DNA of 64,000 nucleotides, from assembly GCF_009870125.1 (NCBI RefSeq), contig NC_046679.1, positions 26,598,001 to 26,662,000 of the forward strand. The letters run 5' to 3'. Below, piece after piece: positions 47,559-57,204 of the stretch (position 1 is the stretch's first letter; the number at the start of each line of letters is the position of its first letter). A program made the translations under genes and the position numbers. Below the pieces are notes generated by a model. That model saw only the letters and a list, made by a program, of their open reading frames with translations. It did no database searches and was not told the DNA's origin. This DNA comes from Drosophila pseudoobscura (lineage: Eukaryota > Arthropoda > Insecta > Diptera > Drosophilidae).

Positions 47559-48779
47559 TTAAACATCGATCGAAACATCGTCTTTAGTGCCGTGGGAGGA
47601 GAGAAGATCCTGCACCGAGGACTGCAGCACTAGCTCCCACTTTTCCTTCTCCATTGTGGGGTTCACGGCGGAGTCGCTGGCGGTCTCTTCGGCCTTGGGG
47701 AAATTGCACAGATTGCACCTCTTGCGATACCAGAAGTTGATGTTGTTGCAACCGTCGCACAGCCAATCGTTGTTGTGGGGCCGTCGTCCGGGGCCAACGC
47801 CAGGGGTTGGGGCCGTGCCCTTCTCCGCCTGGCAGCGGTTGCAGGAGGAGCGCCACACGAAGTTGCTGTTGCGGCACACAAGACAGGACCAGTTGTCGCT
47901 GGCCGGCTTCCACTTGGGGGTGCGCGGGTGCTGTTGCTGCTGCTCCCCCGTGTCACTCCGCGGGTGGCGGGGGTAGCTGTAGCGCACGCTCCCGGCGCGA
48001 GTGGAGAGGTAGGCGGGGAGGACTGTCAGAGTATGGCCCATGAATCGCCTGCCACTCATCGCTGTTATGGCCGCATGGGCCGACAGGGGGCTCACGTAGG
48101 TGATGGTTGCCTCCCCCTTGGAGCGGCCCGTCAGCTTGTCCTTGTAGACGAAGATCTTCGGCTTGTCGGTCCCCTCGTCCACCTTGATGTGTCCGATCTT
48201 GCCGAAGCACACGATTATGTCGTTCTTGGTGATGCTCGGACGCATCCCCAGCACGAAAATGGTGTCCGGCTGCAGCACATACTGCTCGTGGCCAACGAGG
48301 ATGGCGGGGCAGAAGCACGGGGCAGTTGTACGCTGCTCCAGATTCAGACTCAGATTCAGATACGGCAGCCGTCCGAAGGAGCGGCTCGCCACCGAGGCGC
48401 CACCCCCTTCTGGGGGTGAGTGTAGCACGGGATTCACAACAGATACATTCCGCCCCATATCCATGCCCACATCCTCATCCATATCCATTTTCTGCAGCTG
48501 CACTTCAGCAGGGGAGGCGTAGGATGAGTGGATCTCCTCCTTCTCCTTCTCCTTCTCCTCCTCCTCCTCCTCCTCCTCCTCCCCCTCCTGCTCCTCGTCA
48601 ACGTCCAGGAACAGAGTGCGTGCATCGCCACCGCCGTCCTCGTAGCAATACGGGTCGCAGGAGTCAACAATGCGATTTGTATGGTGCCCAGGACTAGGCC
48701 CAATTTGGCTCTGAGGGTTTTCGACTAAATTTAGATGGCTGTACGGAATGCCACTGAAAAACACCAAATTGCGGTCCAT
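47559..48779 (-). CDS. FET (FUS/Cabeza)-like RNA-binding protein, intronless
   Basis: One uninterrupted frame of 406 residues from a true ATG. Residues ~65-82 are a Glu/Lys run. An RRM spans ~171-258, with RNP2-like IFVLGM, the FET-type loop DKPKIFVYKDKLTGRSKGEATITY (RNP1 in KGEATITY), and HTLTVLPAYL. Two RanBP2-type zinc fingers follow at ~286-307 (WSCLVCRNSNFVWRSSCNRC) and ~328-348 (WLCDGCNNINFWYRKRCNLC). The RRM is FET-specific, so the closest relative is cabeza, the FUS/EWS/TAF15 homolog. Unlike those, it lacks the N-terminal QGSY prion-like region and RGG boxes, and has two zinc fingers rather than one. Lack of introns suggests a retrocopy. In melanogaster I think CG14718 is the counterpart. 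RNA binding is likely; its process is unknown. Confidence 0.85.
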   Translation of the reverse strand: MDRNLVFFSGIPYSHLNLVENPQSQIGPSPGHHTNRIVDSCDPYCYEDGGGDARTLFLDVDEEQEGEEEEEEEEEKEKEKEEIHSSYASPAEVQLQKMDMDEDVGMDMGRNVSVVNPVLHSPPEGGGASVASRSFGRLPYLNLSLNLEQRTTAPCFCPAILVGHEQYVLQPDTIFVLGMRPSITKNDIIVCFGKIGHIKVDEGTDKPKIFVYKDKLTGRSKGEATITYVSPLSAHAAITAMSGRRFMGHTLTVLPAYLSTRAGSVRYSYPRHPRSDTGEQQQQHPRTPKWKPASDNWSCLVCRNSNFVWRSSCNRCQAEKGTAPTPGVGPGRRPHNNDWLCDGCNNINFWYRKRCNLCNFPKAEETASDSAVNPTMEKEKWELVLQSSVQDLLSSHGTKDDVSIDV

Positions 48780-49227
48780 CGTATAAAAGAACTTTTGTTA
48801 AAATTTCAGTTTTCTACTTATTTGATTACTAGACGACACGACAAAAAACACGAACCGAACCGATTCCTTTCGAACATAAAAACAAAACTGAAAACTACTG
48901 AAATCTTTGAAAACATCCACGGGAATCGAATCGAATCCCCATTAAAGACTGAACTGAAAGTCAGAGTATCCCCAGACTTTCCTTAACATGATGACTTTTC
49001 CGTGGCCTACTCCCTCTTCGGGGCTTTACAATATGTATTTTCAGAAAAATTATCGTTTTGCATCCAAGGATTCAAGGATGCAAGGATGCAAAGATCCAGT
49101 ATCGAGTATCCAGTGTTCACTGGAAATTTTATCATCTCTCCGGATCCGGCTACTCGTGTTGCAGTTGCTCTGATGACTTTGCACTTTGCTCTCTCCATCG
49201 CGATGGGAAAATTGATTCATAATTTTA
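48780..49227. other. Upstream region of the FET-like gene
   Basis: A 448-nt gap before the DINE-1-like repeat. It contains a short run of GGATGCAA-type repeats near 49066-49091 (AAGGATTCAAGGATGCAAGG). No coding region is supportable; it may carry the promoter of the minus-strand FET-like gene. Confidence 0.45.
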
Positions 49228-50437
49228 GTACCCGACACTCAAAGAGTATTTGGTGTATATTAGCGAGATATTACGGCTGGTAGTGCTGTGGGAAGCGAGA
49301 GATACAGATGCAGCGGTATACAAAAAACGCGGGGGAACGTTGTGAGTTGCTGCGGACACCGCAACTCTACAGTTATACCAGTTATATACTTAGTATCTAA
49401 GTCAGTATGGCTCTCCTCCGGCAGACGCCGCTTATATTAAACGACACGACAAAGAGTGCGTGCGAGAGGGACAGAAAATCAGTCGGAGCGTGACGTCGGG
49501 CGCTGCGTAGCCACTGAAAATTGATTTGTTCCTTTTGGCTATAAAAATTATCTGATCTGATCTAGATTCAGCAATCTGATAGATATGGTGGTTATCTATG
49601 ATTCTGCGTTTTTAGTTTTCTCGAATGTGCACTACTTTGGATGCAACAGATTTTCGTTCTTTGTGGGGGCGGAAGGGGGTGGGGCGAAATTCTAAGATAT
49701 ACGTTTTATAGTGAGATCTAACAGAAGTGCGGATACTAAATTTGGTAACTCTAGCCTTAATAGTCTCTGAGATTTGTGGATGCCCCAGATTGCCGTCCTT
49801 TGCGGGGGCGGAAGGGGGTGCGGCGAAATTTGGACACGAAACGGTCATGGTCCGATATCACAGGAGTGTGGATACCAAATTTGGTTGCTCTGGCTCTTAT
49901 GGGTTCTGAGATCCTTGAACTTATATTTTGCAATAGGCAAAACCGACCATGAAACCTGTGTGTTAGAGAGAGACAGAGCGAGAAAGAGTGAAATTGTTTT
50001 CGTGATTCTGGCTATAATAATTATACGATCTGGTTCAGATTTTGCACTCTAGAAGATATAGTCGTCTACGATTCTGCGTTTTTAGTTTTCTCGTATCGTC
50101 AAAATTGTGGATGCCACAGATTTTCGTCCTTTGTGGGGGCGGAAGTGGGCGGGGCAATGTTTTGAAATACTCTTGTAGCAGTGACATATCACAGAAGTCT
50201 GGATCCAAAACATCGTTCCTCTAGCTCTTATAGTCTTTGAGCACTAGGCGCTGAAGGGGACGGACAGACGGACGGACGGACAGACGGACAGACAGACATG
50301 GCTCAATCGACTAGGCTATTGATGCTGATCAAGAATACATATATATACTTTATGGGGTCGGAAACGATTCCTTATGGACACATCCACTTTTACCACAAAT
50401 CTAATATACCCCAATACTCATTTTGAGTATCGGCTAT
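49228..50437 (-). mobile_element. DINE-1/INE-1-like non-autonomous element, copy 1
   Basis: No coding capacity. Read on the - strand, the right end begins ATAGCCGATACTCAAAATGA and continues through GGGGTATATTAGATTTGTGG, TCCGACCCCATAAAGTATAT and TTCTTGATCAGCATCAATAG, the order found at the 5' end of DINE-1/INE-1 elements (Helitron-related). A (GGAC/AGAC) microsatellite lies at 50258-50297, also typical. The left end (GTACCCGACACTCAAAGAGT) is an inverted, diverged copy of the same terminus. The interior shares long blocks with copy 2 (for example TTGTGGGGGCGGAAG repeated at ~49660, 49801 and 50131). It abuts the first Diedel-like gene's upstream region. Confidence 0.75.
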
Positions 50438-50708
50438 AAAAACAGTGCCGGATGAATGGAAACAGGTTCTATAGAACACAACTAGCGGTCGTGAGAGAGG
50501 GCGGAGAGCCCACTCCCCGTAATGACCGTTCTTGCGAGCAGCGATACCAACAGACAGAAAGCTCACTCACGCACTGAGTACCGGGCATTAATGTAGAGCC
50601 GCGGCTCATGCCAGGTCTCCCATTCCCAACGTTCCCGCTCTAGTTGGTTTTTTCCAACAAATCGATTTCACGGACACACCACATTAGGAGCATGGCATAC
50701 CAAATTGG

Positions 50709-50716
50709 ATAAATAC
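50709..50716 (+). promoter_or_regulatory. TATA-like box, Diedel-like gene 1
   Basis: ATAAATAC in the conserved AAATTGGATAAATACTCGAAG block, 109 nt before the start codon; the expected start of transcription would be near 50740. Confidence 0.5.
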
Positions 50717-50817
50717 TCGAAGCATATCCAGTAGACGGATTGATTGGCATAAAAACGATCTGGGATCGTCTAACCCTACCGGCCAACCATTGTCACCCTC
50801 ATATTCTCCGACCGAAG

Positions 50818-51273
50818 ATGAACTTCACGTTTACTGTTTTGCTGTTCCTAGTTGTCGTCAGAGAAGTCACGTCCGAATGCTGCAAAAGAGGTAAATGCGA
50901 AGATGGAACTCGTGGGACTCCTTATTGCGGCGTTGGCAAGTGCAATATTTTCGGATGCAACTGCAACGGCGGGTGTAGACAAGGATCGAGCTCTGCTTGT
51001 TGCCCCCCGCGAATTGGAAGATGCGCAGATGGAACTCTTGGGACTCCCTATTGCGCCTATGGCCCGTGCAATATTTTCGGATGCAACTGCGACGGCGGGT
51101 GTAGAAAAGCCGCTCCTTGTTGTCGCGTGCCGATTTTGACGCTCGTGGGGGCTGAAATAAAAGAGGGGACGGATTTGCGTTGCGCAGATGGATCTAAGGC
51201 GTCCCCTTATTGCGGCGTTGGCAAGTGCAATATGTTCGGATGCAACTGCGACGGCGGGTGTAGAAAACGATAG
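50818..51273 (+). CDS. Diedel-like secreted cysteine-rich protein 1 (three modules)
   Basis: 151 residues from the ATG at 50818, the position shared by all array members (CCGAAGATGAACTTCACG); an in-frame ATG 78 nt upstream lies before the expected leader and is ignored. Residues 1-19 are a signal peptide (FTVLLFLVVVREVTS) ending before ECC. Three modules follow, each C-x-DG-x4-5-PYC-x3-x-CN-x2-GCNC[ND]GGC, at ~28-54, ~65-92 and ~121-149, with CC pairs before the first two and one more after the second. The CNIFGCNCDGGC motif is the hallmark of the C-terminal part of Diedel, a secreted regulator of the IMD immune pathway. Diedel has one such module; this protein repeats it. Function in immunity is inference from family; a knottin-like structural, reproductive or toxin-like role cannot be excluded. 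Single exon. Confidence 0.8.
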   Translation: MNFTFTVLLFLVVVREVTSECCKRGKCEDGTRGTPYCGVGKCNIFGCNCNGGCRQGSSSACCPPRIGRCADGTLGTPYCAYGPCNIFGCNCDGGCRKAAPCCRVPILTLVGAEIKEGTDLRCADGSKASPYCGVGKCNMFGCNCDGGCRKR

Positions 51274-51414
51274 CCCGTGAAAATAAAAAATACATTAAAC
51301 CTTGAGCCAAGGTTGTACATCAACGAGACAAAGTTTTTGAAATTCCTAGTCTATCTTTCCGAACAAATCGATTTCACGGACACACCACATTAGAAGCATG
51401 GCATACCAAATTGG

Positions 51415-51422
51415 ATAAATAC
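51415..51422 (+). promoter_or_regulatory. TATA-like box, Diedel-like gene 2
   Basis: ATAAATAC within GGATAAATACCCGAAGCA, 123 nt before the start codon; identical to that of gene 3. Confidence 0.5.
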
Positions 51423-51537
51423 CCGAAGCATATCCAGTAGACGGATTGATTGGCCTAAAAGCGATCTGGGAAAGTGTATATATTGTCGTCTAACCCCACT
51501 GTCCAACCATTGTCAACCTCATCGCCGTCGCCCGAAG

Positions 51538-51948
51538 ATGAACTTCACGTTTACCGTTTTGCTGTTCCTAGTTCTCCTCAGAGAAGTCACGTCCGCATGC
51601 TGCAGAGGAGTTATATGCGCAGACGGATCTTGGTCGAGTCCTTATTGCGGCGTTGGCAAGTGCAATATTTTCGGATGCAATTGCAACGGCGGGTGTAGAA
51701 AAGGCGGTCCTTGTTGTTACACGCGTATATTTGGAAGGGCCGCGCCGATTTTGGCGGCCGTGGGGGGTGCGGTGGCGGATTCGTTGATCTCCAATATGGT
51801 TTCAGATGTGTATGCCGTGGCTACTCAGCCAATAAAAGTGTTGACGGGTTGGCGTTGCGCAGATGGATCTAAGGGGTCCCCTTATTGCGGCGTTGGCAAG
51901 TGCAATATGTTCGGATGCAACTGCGACGGCGGGTGTAGAAAACGATAG
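51538..51948 (+). CDS. Diedel-like secreted cysteine-rich protein 2 (two modules)
   Basis: 136 residues, single exon. Signal peptide ~1-19, then ACCRGVICADGSWSSPYCG opens module 1 (CNIFGCNCNGGC). A CC pair and a 45-residue mostly uncharged linker (ILAAVGGAVADSLISN-like, amphipathic, then QPIKVLTGWR) separate it from module 2 (CADGSKGSPYCGVGKCNMFG, CNCDGGC). The linker has no counterpart in gene 1 or gene 4, other than a shorter one in gene 1. The 3' tail carries AATAAA 9 nt after the stop (TAGCCCGTGAAAATAAAA). Same inferred role as its neighbours; nearest relative is gene 3. Confidence 0.8.
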   Translation: MNFTFTVLLFLVLLREVTSACCRGVICADGSWSSPYCGVGKCNIFGCNCNGGCRKGGPCCYTRIFGRAAPILAAVGGAVADSLISNMVSDVYAVATQPIKVLTGWRCADGSKGSPYCGVGKCNMFGCNCDGGCRKR

Positions 51949-52089
51949 CCCGTGAAAATAAAAAATACATTAAACCTTGAGCCAAGGTTGTACATCAACG
52001 AGACAAAGTTTTTGAAATTCCTAGTCTATCTTTCCGAACAAATCGATTTCACGGACACACCACATTAGAAGCATGGCATACCAAATTGG

Positions 52090-52097
52090 ATAAATAC
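52090..52097 (+). promoter_or_regulatory. TATA-like box, Diedel-like gene 3
   Basis: ATAAATAC, 123 nt before the start codon; the whole upstream 150 nt is almost the same as in gene 2. Confidence 0.5.
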
Positions 52098-52212
52098 CCG
52101 AAGCATATCCAGTAGACGGATTGATTGGCCTAAAAACGATCTGGAAAAGTGTATATATTGTCGTCTAACCCTACTGTCCAACCATTGTCAACCTCATCGC
52201 CGTCGCCCGAAG

Positions 52213-52626
52213 ATGAACTTCACGTTTACCGTTTTGCTGTTCCTAGTTCTCCTCAGAGAAGTCACGTCCGCATGCTGCAGAGGAGTTATATGCGCAGACG
52301 GATCTTGGTCGAGTCCTTATTGCGGCGTTGGCAAGTGCAATATTTTCGGATGCAATTGCAACGGCGGGTGTAGAAAAGGCGGTCCTTGTTGTTACACGCG
52401 TCTATTTGGAAGGGCCGCGCCGATTTTGGCGGCCGTGGGGGGTGCGGCGGCGAATTCGTTGATCTCCAATATTGTTTCAGATGTGTATGCCGTGGCTACT
52501 CAGCCAATAAAAGTGTTGACTGAAAAGCGTTGCGCAGATGGATCTAAGGGGACCCCTTATTGCGGCGTTGGCAAGTGCAATGTGGTCGGATGCAACTGCG
52601 ACGGCGGGTGTAGAAAACGAAAATAA
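52213..52626 (+). CDS. Diedel-like secreted cysteine-rich protein 3 (two modules)
   Basis: 137 residues, single exon. The first ~62 codons are base-for-base identical to gene 2. After that nine residues differ (including the linker end EK for GW and CNVVGCNC for CNMFGCNC in module 2), with a single silent difference. A 9-nt loss at the stop region (TAGCCCGTG) adds a final Lys and puts the TAA stop inside the AATAAA poly(A) hexamer. Module 2 is the only one in the array whose CN-x2-GCNC spacer is VV. A recent duplicate of gene 2 by unequal exchange is the simplest origin. Confidence 0.8.
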   Translation: MNFTFTVLLFLVLLREVTSACCRGVICADGSWSSPYCGVGKCNIFGCNCNGGCRKGGPCCYTRLFGRAAPILAAVGGAAANSLISNIVSDVYAVATQPIKVLTEKRCADGSKGTPYCGVGKCNVVGCNCDGGCRKRK

Positions 52627-53810
52627 AAAATACATTAAACCTTGAGCCAAGGTTTTACATCAACGAGAAAAAGTTTTTGAAATTCCTAGTCTATCTTTCC
52701 GAACAAATCGATGTCATGGACACACCACATTAAAAGCACATTAGAGGCATACCGAATTAGGAAAATATGTACACGTGCCATATTCGGCAGATGGATTGGT
52801 TGATTGATTGGTTGATTTGATTGGTTAAAAACCCAATAAAAACTCATTGAAAACTACATATGTCCGTCCGTGGTCCTATCCCTTTCCCTATCCCTACCTT
52901 TTGTGTTGATTGTTTCTCTGACTGCAAGTTGTGAAGGAGAAGCCTGGCCTGGCTCTATGCTTCTCAAATATTCAATCTTAAATACACGCTGAAGAACGCT
53001 GAGTAGACAGGCGCTGGACAATCCTAATGAGCTTCATGCCACAGACGCAGACGTGGCATGGACTCTGCAAGAAATTGGGGTGTCAGGGAAAAGGCCCCGA
53101 AAAAGGCTTCTCCTAATGAATGGCAGATGCTGTCGTTGTCGTTTCTCTCTGTTTCGGTTCAGTTCCGTTTTGCTGTTAATGTAGATAAGGTCAGGTCATC
53201 GGGCGGTGGGGCGGTCGGGCTCGTAAAGAGGCGACCATAAAAGCGAATTGCGGGTGAAAATGGCGTGCGACAATTGAGGAAGAGCTTCCAAGCTTATCAG
53301 TCTCCGGGTCAACAGACAACAGCCAACAGACAACAGCCAACAGCCAGCAGCCGGGATATTAATAAACGAGTCCTCAATGTGGAGCACATCCTGCCATGAA
53401 CAAGGCGCATATTTCTGATGTCCGACTTTATTTTGGGAGCAACATTTCCCCTTATTCCTAGCCTTTTGGAGCGGTTTGGCTTAATGTCTGTCTGTCGGTC
53501 GGTTTATTCCGTGGGAAAGTCATTAGTGAGGTAATTGGCAGCTAATTGGCTCGATGATTAGCAGAGAGTTTTATTTTGATTGGGAACGCTCATGGATATT
53601 GATAGCCCATCCCTGTTAACAGGTGCTATGTTTCGAACATCGGATACCATCCCAGAAAAGCGAAGCGCTCGTGGAGGCCGCAGTTACACTTGAATACGAA
53701 ATTCATTGAACGAGAGTTGGGTTCTTTTCTCATCGACACTCCACATTCCATTCTTCCCACTCCAGGGAAGTTTTCACGCCGTGAAAACGTAATCAAAAGT
53801 TTTCAAAAAA

Positions 53811-53857
53811 AACGAGGGGGAACGTTGTGAGCCGCAGCTAGGGCCACAGCTCTACTT
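53811..53857. mobile_element. Short fragment of the DINE-1-like repeat
   Basis: CGAGGGGGAACGTTGTGAG followed by GCAGCT...CAGCTCTAC matches the internal segments at ~49336 and ~57493 of the two full copies. Only about 45 nt are shared, so it is a fragment. Confidence 0.45.
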
Positions 53858-56428
53858 GTGTCTCGCAAGATAATTGCAAAAAAGTTTGACTTTGGCGCTC
53901 GCTCTCTCCCCGTTCGTTGTAATTGAAAAGAACAGAAAGAAAAAAACCGAACAGCGAAGCGAGCGAAGGAGACTGTATCTCCATGGATGGCCTCAAGGTC
54001 TCGTCCGTATCTGCATCTGCATCCCATCCCATCCTTGCGTCTGCAGGAGCTGCAGAGCACAGGCAGTGAACGGGGGGCTGCCTTCAAAGGTAGGTGCCAT
54101 CCACCCGTAGAAAGTGCCATAAATCGGATGGGGATGGGGGTGGGGGTGGAGATGGGGGTACAAAACACAACAAGCCACTCTCCGACCCAAAATCCAATTA
54201 ATAGAGCGCCTCCACTGCACTCCACTCCCATCACCACCCCTCCGCCTGACGAAAATCAATATTCATAAAATATAATCCACATTTAATTGAGATAAATTGC
54301 GTATGCATTCATTATACAACCATTATGCCAATTCCGTACGGGTGCAAGGGTGCATGGGTGCATGGGGAAGGAAACGGAGCTTGGGGTTGGGTCCTGTCAG
54401 GGCTAATTGTTTAGAATTAAATTGGAGGATAATGATTTGTCCATATGCCACGGGAATACCCTTTGACCTATCATTGAATTCCACAATGAAAGGTGTCACT
54501 GGTGCAGGATCCATGACCAGCAACATAGTGTGGTACTTGCAACATACTCGGGGCTGCACCATTCCCCTTGCCCAGATACAGATACAATACAGACACGCAC
54601 TCCCATTTCCCCATTCCCCCCTTCCCAGAGTCCCACAGTCCCAAAATACAGTACAAGCAATAAAATGTGTACGTGTCTAAATTTTAATATGGATGCTGTC
54701 GGCATTTGTCGTCGTTCCTCTGCATGTTGGCTCTCTCTCTCCCTCCATCTCTCTGTGTTTATTTGACTTGTTACTTATTTATTACGCAGGATAATGAAAT
54801 TGCACGTAATCCTCATTAAAGCCAGAAGCCAGGAAGAACAAAAGGACCACGACTTGGGGTTCATTTTCAGTTGGAAGGTTTTTTGAAGGCAAACAACAAC
54901 TTGGAGACTTTTCTCTCTCTCTCTCTGTCTCTCTCTCTCTCTCTATATCTCTGTCTCTGTGTGTGCTGCACATTCACATTCGCACATTCAAATCTCAGTC
55001 ATGACTCAATTTCACTATGTGCAGATACAGATACAGATAAATCCCTCCACTCGTACTTCACCTAGTGAGTAGTATGTCTACCTGTAAAGGGGAGGGGGAG
55101 GAGGGAGGGGAGTGGGTGTGGGTGTGGGAGAAAAAAGATCTGTGGAGCATTATCGAGTTTAGGGTGCACCAGCAGCAGCAGCACTGGCGATAAAAGCGAG
55201 AAAGGCAGACGTCTGCCTGCCTGCCAACCAGCCCCACACACCCCACCCTACCACACCCCACCCCACCACACACCGCACGTCCAATACAAATAAATCAGAC
55301 AAAGCATATAAATCTAAATTGTATCGCATTGTGGCGCATTTTGGCTCCTTTGCACACCTTATGCTGCTTTATTGGCTCCAGCCAAGGGCACCCTTTCGTG
55401 CCGTGTATTTCATTCCGATTCAAGGGAAACTCGCTTGTACCTTCTCCTGAGTGAGCCTTGAGCTGAAGGCTCCCTCTCCTTGTTGCTGGCACCTTCTCGT
55501 ATGTACATATAGTATGCCGGGTACCCACCCGGGTATCATCACTTCAATTGCCTGCCACGTTGATTTTCCATCAATTTTGGCTGCCCCTTGTGCTCTTGGC
55601 TCTTGCCGACTCTCTGTACGAGCTGTGTAAATCCCTTTGATTGCTACACATTGCTGCACTCCTGTGGTCGTCTGTGGCAAATGGGCGCAATTATCGAGGA
55701 GTTTATTGAATGCTAAAACGTCTGCACTCACGGGCACACCCACGGCGGTACTGCAGCGGGTACCACGCACATTGTTCCCATTTTGTGGGAGAGTAAAACC
55801 GCGTTTAGAAGAGTGTGTGCTCCTAAAAGGTAGATCCTAAGAGTAGCACAGAGGTCTGGCTACAGCCCTAATCTGCTGGGGACGGACCGGACCTAATGCC
55901 TCGTTTAGCGCCTTGAACTTTAAGCGCTTTCATGTCGCTTTCAGCCCTGCCAGAAGAACAAATCCCCAAATTGCGTAATAAATAAAATGCATTTGCGTGG
56001 AAAATTAGGAAATGGCAAAAATACCCAAAAAAAAACAAAAAACAAAAAATAACGCACACAGAAAATTCAAATTTCCACAATTTCCACATTTTTTTTTTTA
56101 TATAAACTCGCTCGCAGTTTGCAACTCCCAGAGTTTGGTCCCATCACAGAGAGCATAAATCTTAGGCAGAGCTCAGACGCAGACACAGAGACAGAGGCAG
56201 GGGCAGAGTCAGGGGCACAAACAAATCGCCTTAGACATTTTCTTGTTACTTGAATTCTCTCTTTTTCTGTGCACAAATCGGAGGAGATTACATAGAAGTT
56301 TGTTTGTTCTTTAAAACCGCCTTCGCGTCAGCTCCGCTCCGGAAGAACTCCGGGTAATGGCTGAAAATGAAATAAATGCAAATTTTACAACTATTTTTTC
56401 CCGAGAATTGTTTTCCTTTGAAGCTGAT

Positions 56429-56457
56429 GGCTGAAGGCTGAAGGCTGAAGGCTGAAG
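56429..56457. repeat. GGCTGAA short tandem repeat
   Basis: Four head-to-tail copies of a 7-nt unit (GGCTGAA). Confidence 0.7.
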
Positions 56458-57204
56458 GAGCTCCCTCGCCGCTAGTCGCTGGGTTTAGCCATCAAAGTGC
56501 GGCACTCTTCCTTTCTGTCTGTCTGGATTTGACTTGACTTGACAGTGTCCTCCGCAAGGCACTTCATATCCAATTTCAAGCTATTGACACAATGAAGCAC
56601 TCTTGAGTTTTACTCTTTCGCTCGTCGGAGTGACTTTACAGGACATAAAAAGTGGCAAACTAAATAAATACAGCAAAAACCCTGTTTTTGGGGCTGTAAA
56701 AAGATAACAAAAGATGTCATTTGTGATTTGTGATTTGTGATTTTTGTTCCCCTTTTTATTCGCTTTATTTGAAGTTTATTTACTGCCATGGTATATGTTT
56801 ATTTCTACCAATAACAGATTAGTTGTGGCCAAGTTAGAACCACTTGAATGTGGCATATTTTGTAAGGGCAAGACATCTGTCGTCCTGTCTCTTTGAATCG
56901 TCACAAGAATCATCCGAATGCTCCGAGGCGGGATGCCGGGATGTCGGGATGCCGGCGAGTTTATCCGCGCTGGCGCACTGCATAACCATTCAGCGGGAGA
57001 GCAGCAGCTGAATGCCGAGAAGAGGAACGTCTTGCATGTAAACAAAAACAGATGCATGCAACAGATAGATGCATGCCTCCTGGGTCTTAGAAATTTGTAG
57101 ATCGTTCGGTGGGGCGTTAGGAGGGCTGCATTGCTGGTGTCACACGGGCCACTTCAATTGTTTTCAAGGAAGAAATTTCTTCAAACTCTACCGACAGTAT
57201 TATT

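Larger units (their letters stand above)
50654..52800 (+). repeat. Tandem array of Diedel-like gene units (three full units plus a promoter remnant)
   Basis: Each unit starts with a conserved block (ACAAATCGATTTCACGGAC...CACACCACATTA), then CATACCAAATTGGATAAATAC, a ~110-125 nt leader, the gene, and a tail CATTAAACCTTGAGCCAAGG. Units begin at 50654, 51359, 52034 and 52699, so periods are 705, 675 and 665 nt. The last is a remnant: upstream block only, decaying after ~52800. Units 2 and 3 are nearly identical, showing recent duplication. Confidence 0.9.
52627..57204. other. Spacer between array blocks, no gene recognised
   Basis: After the promoter remnant at 52699-52800 no coding region is supportable. 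The stretch includes a ~47-nt piece of the DINE-1-like repeat at 53811-53857, (CT)n at ~54908-54945, GGCTGAA repeats at 56429-56457 and TTTGTGA repeats at ~56719-56743. Confidence 0.5.

Noticed and set aside
50740-50817. Extended start for Diedel-like gene 1
   Set aside because: The added 26 residues lie in the leader, are not preserved in genes 2-4, and would bury the signal peptide.
50852-51139. Second frame within Diedel-like gene 1 (95 codons)
   Set aside because: An overlapping frame made by the repeated modules; it lacks signal peptide and cysteine pattern.
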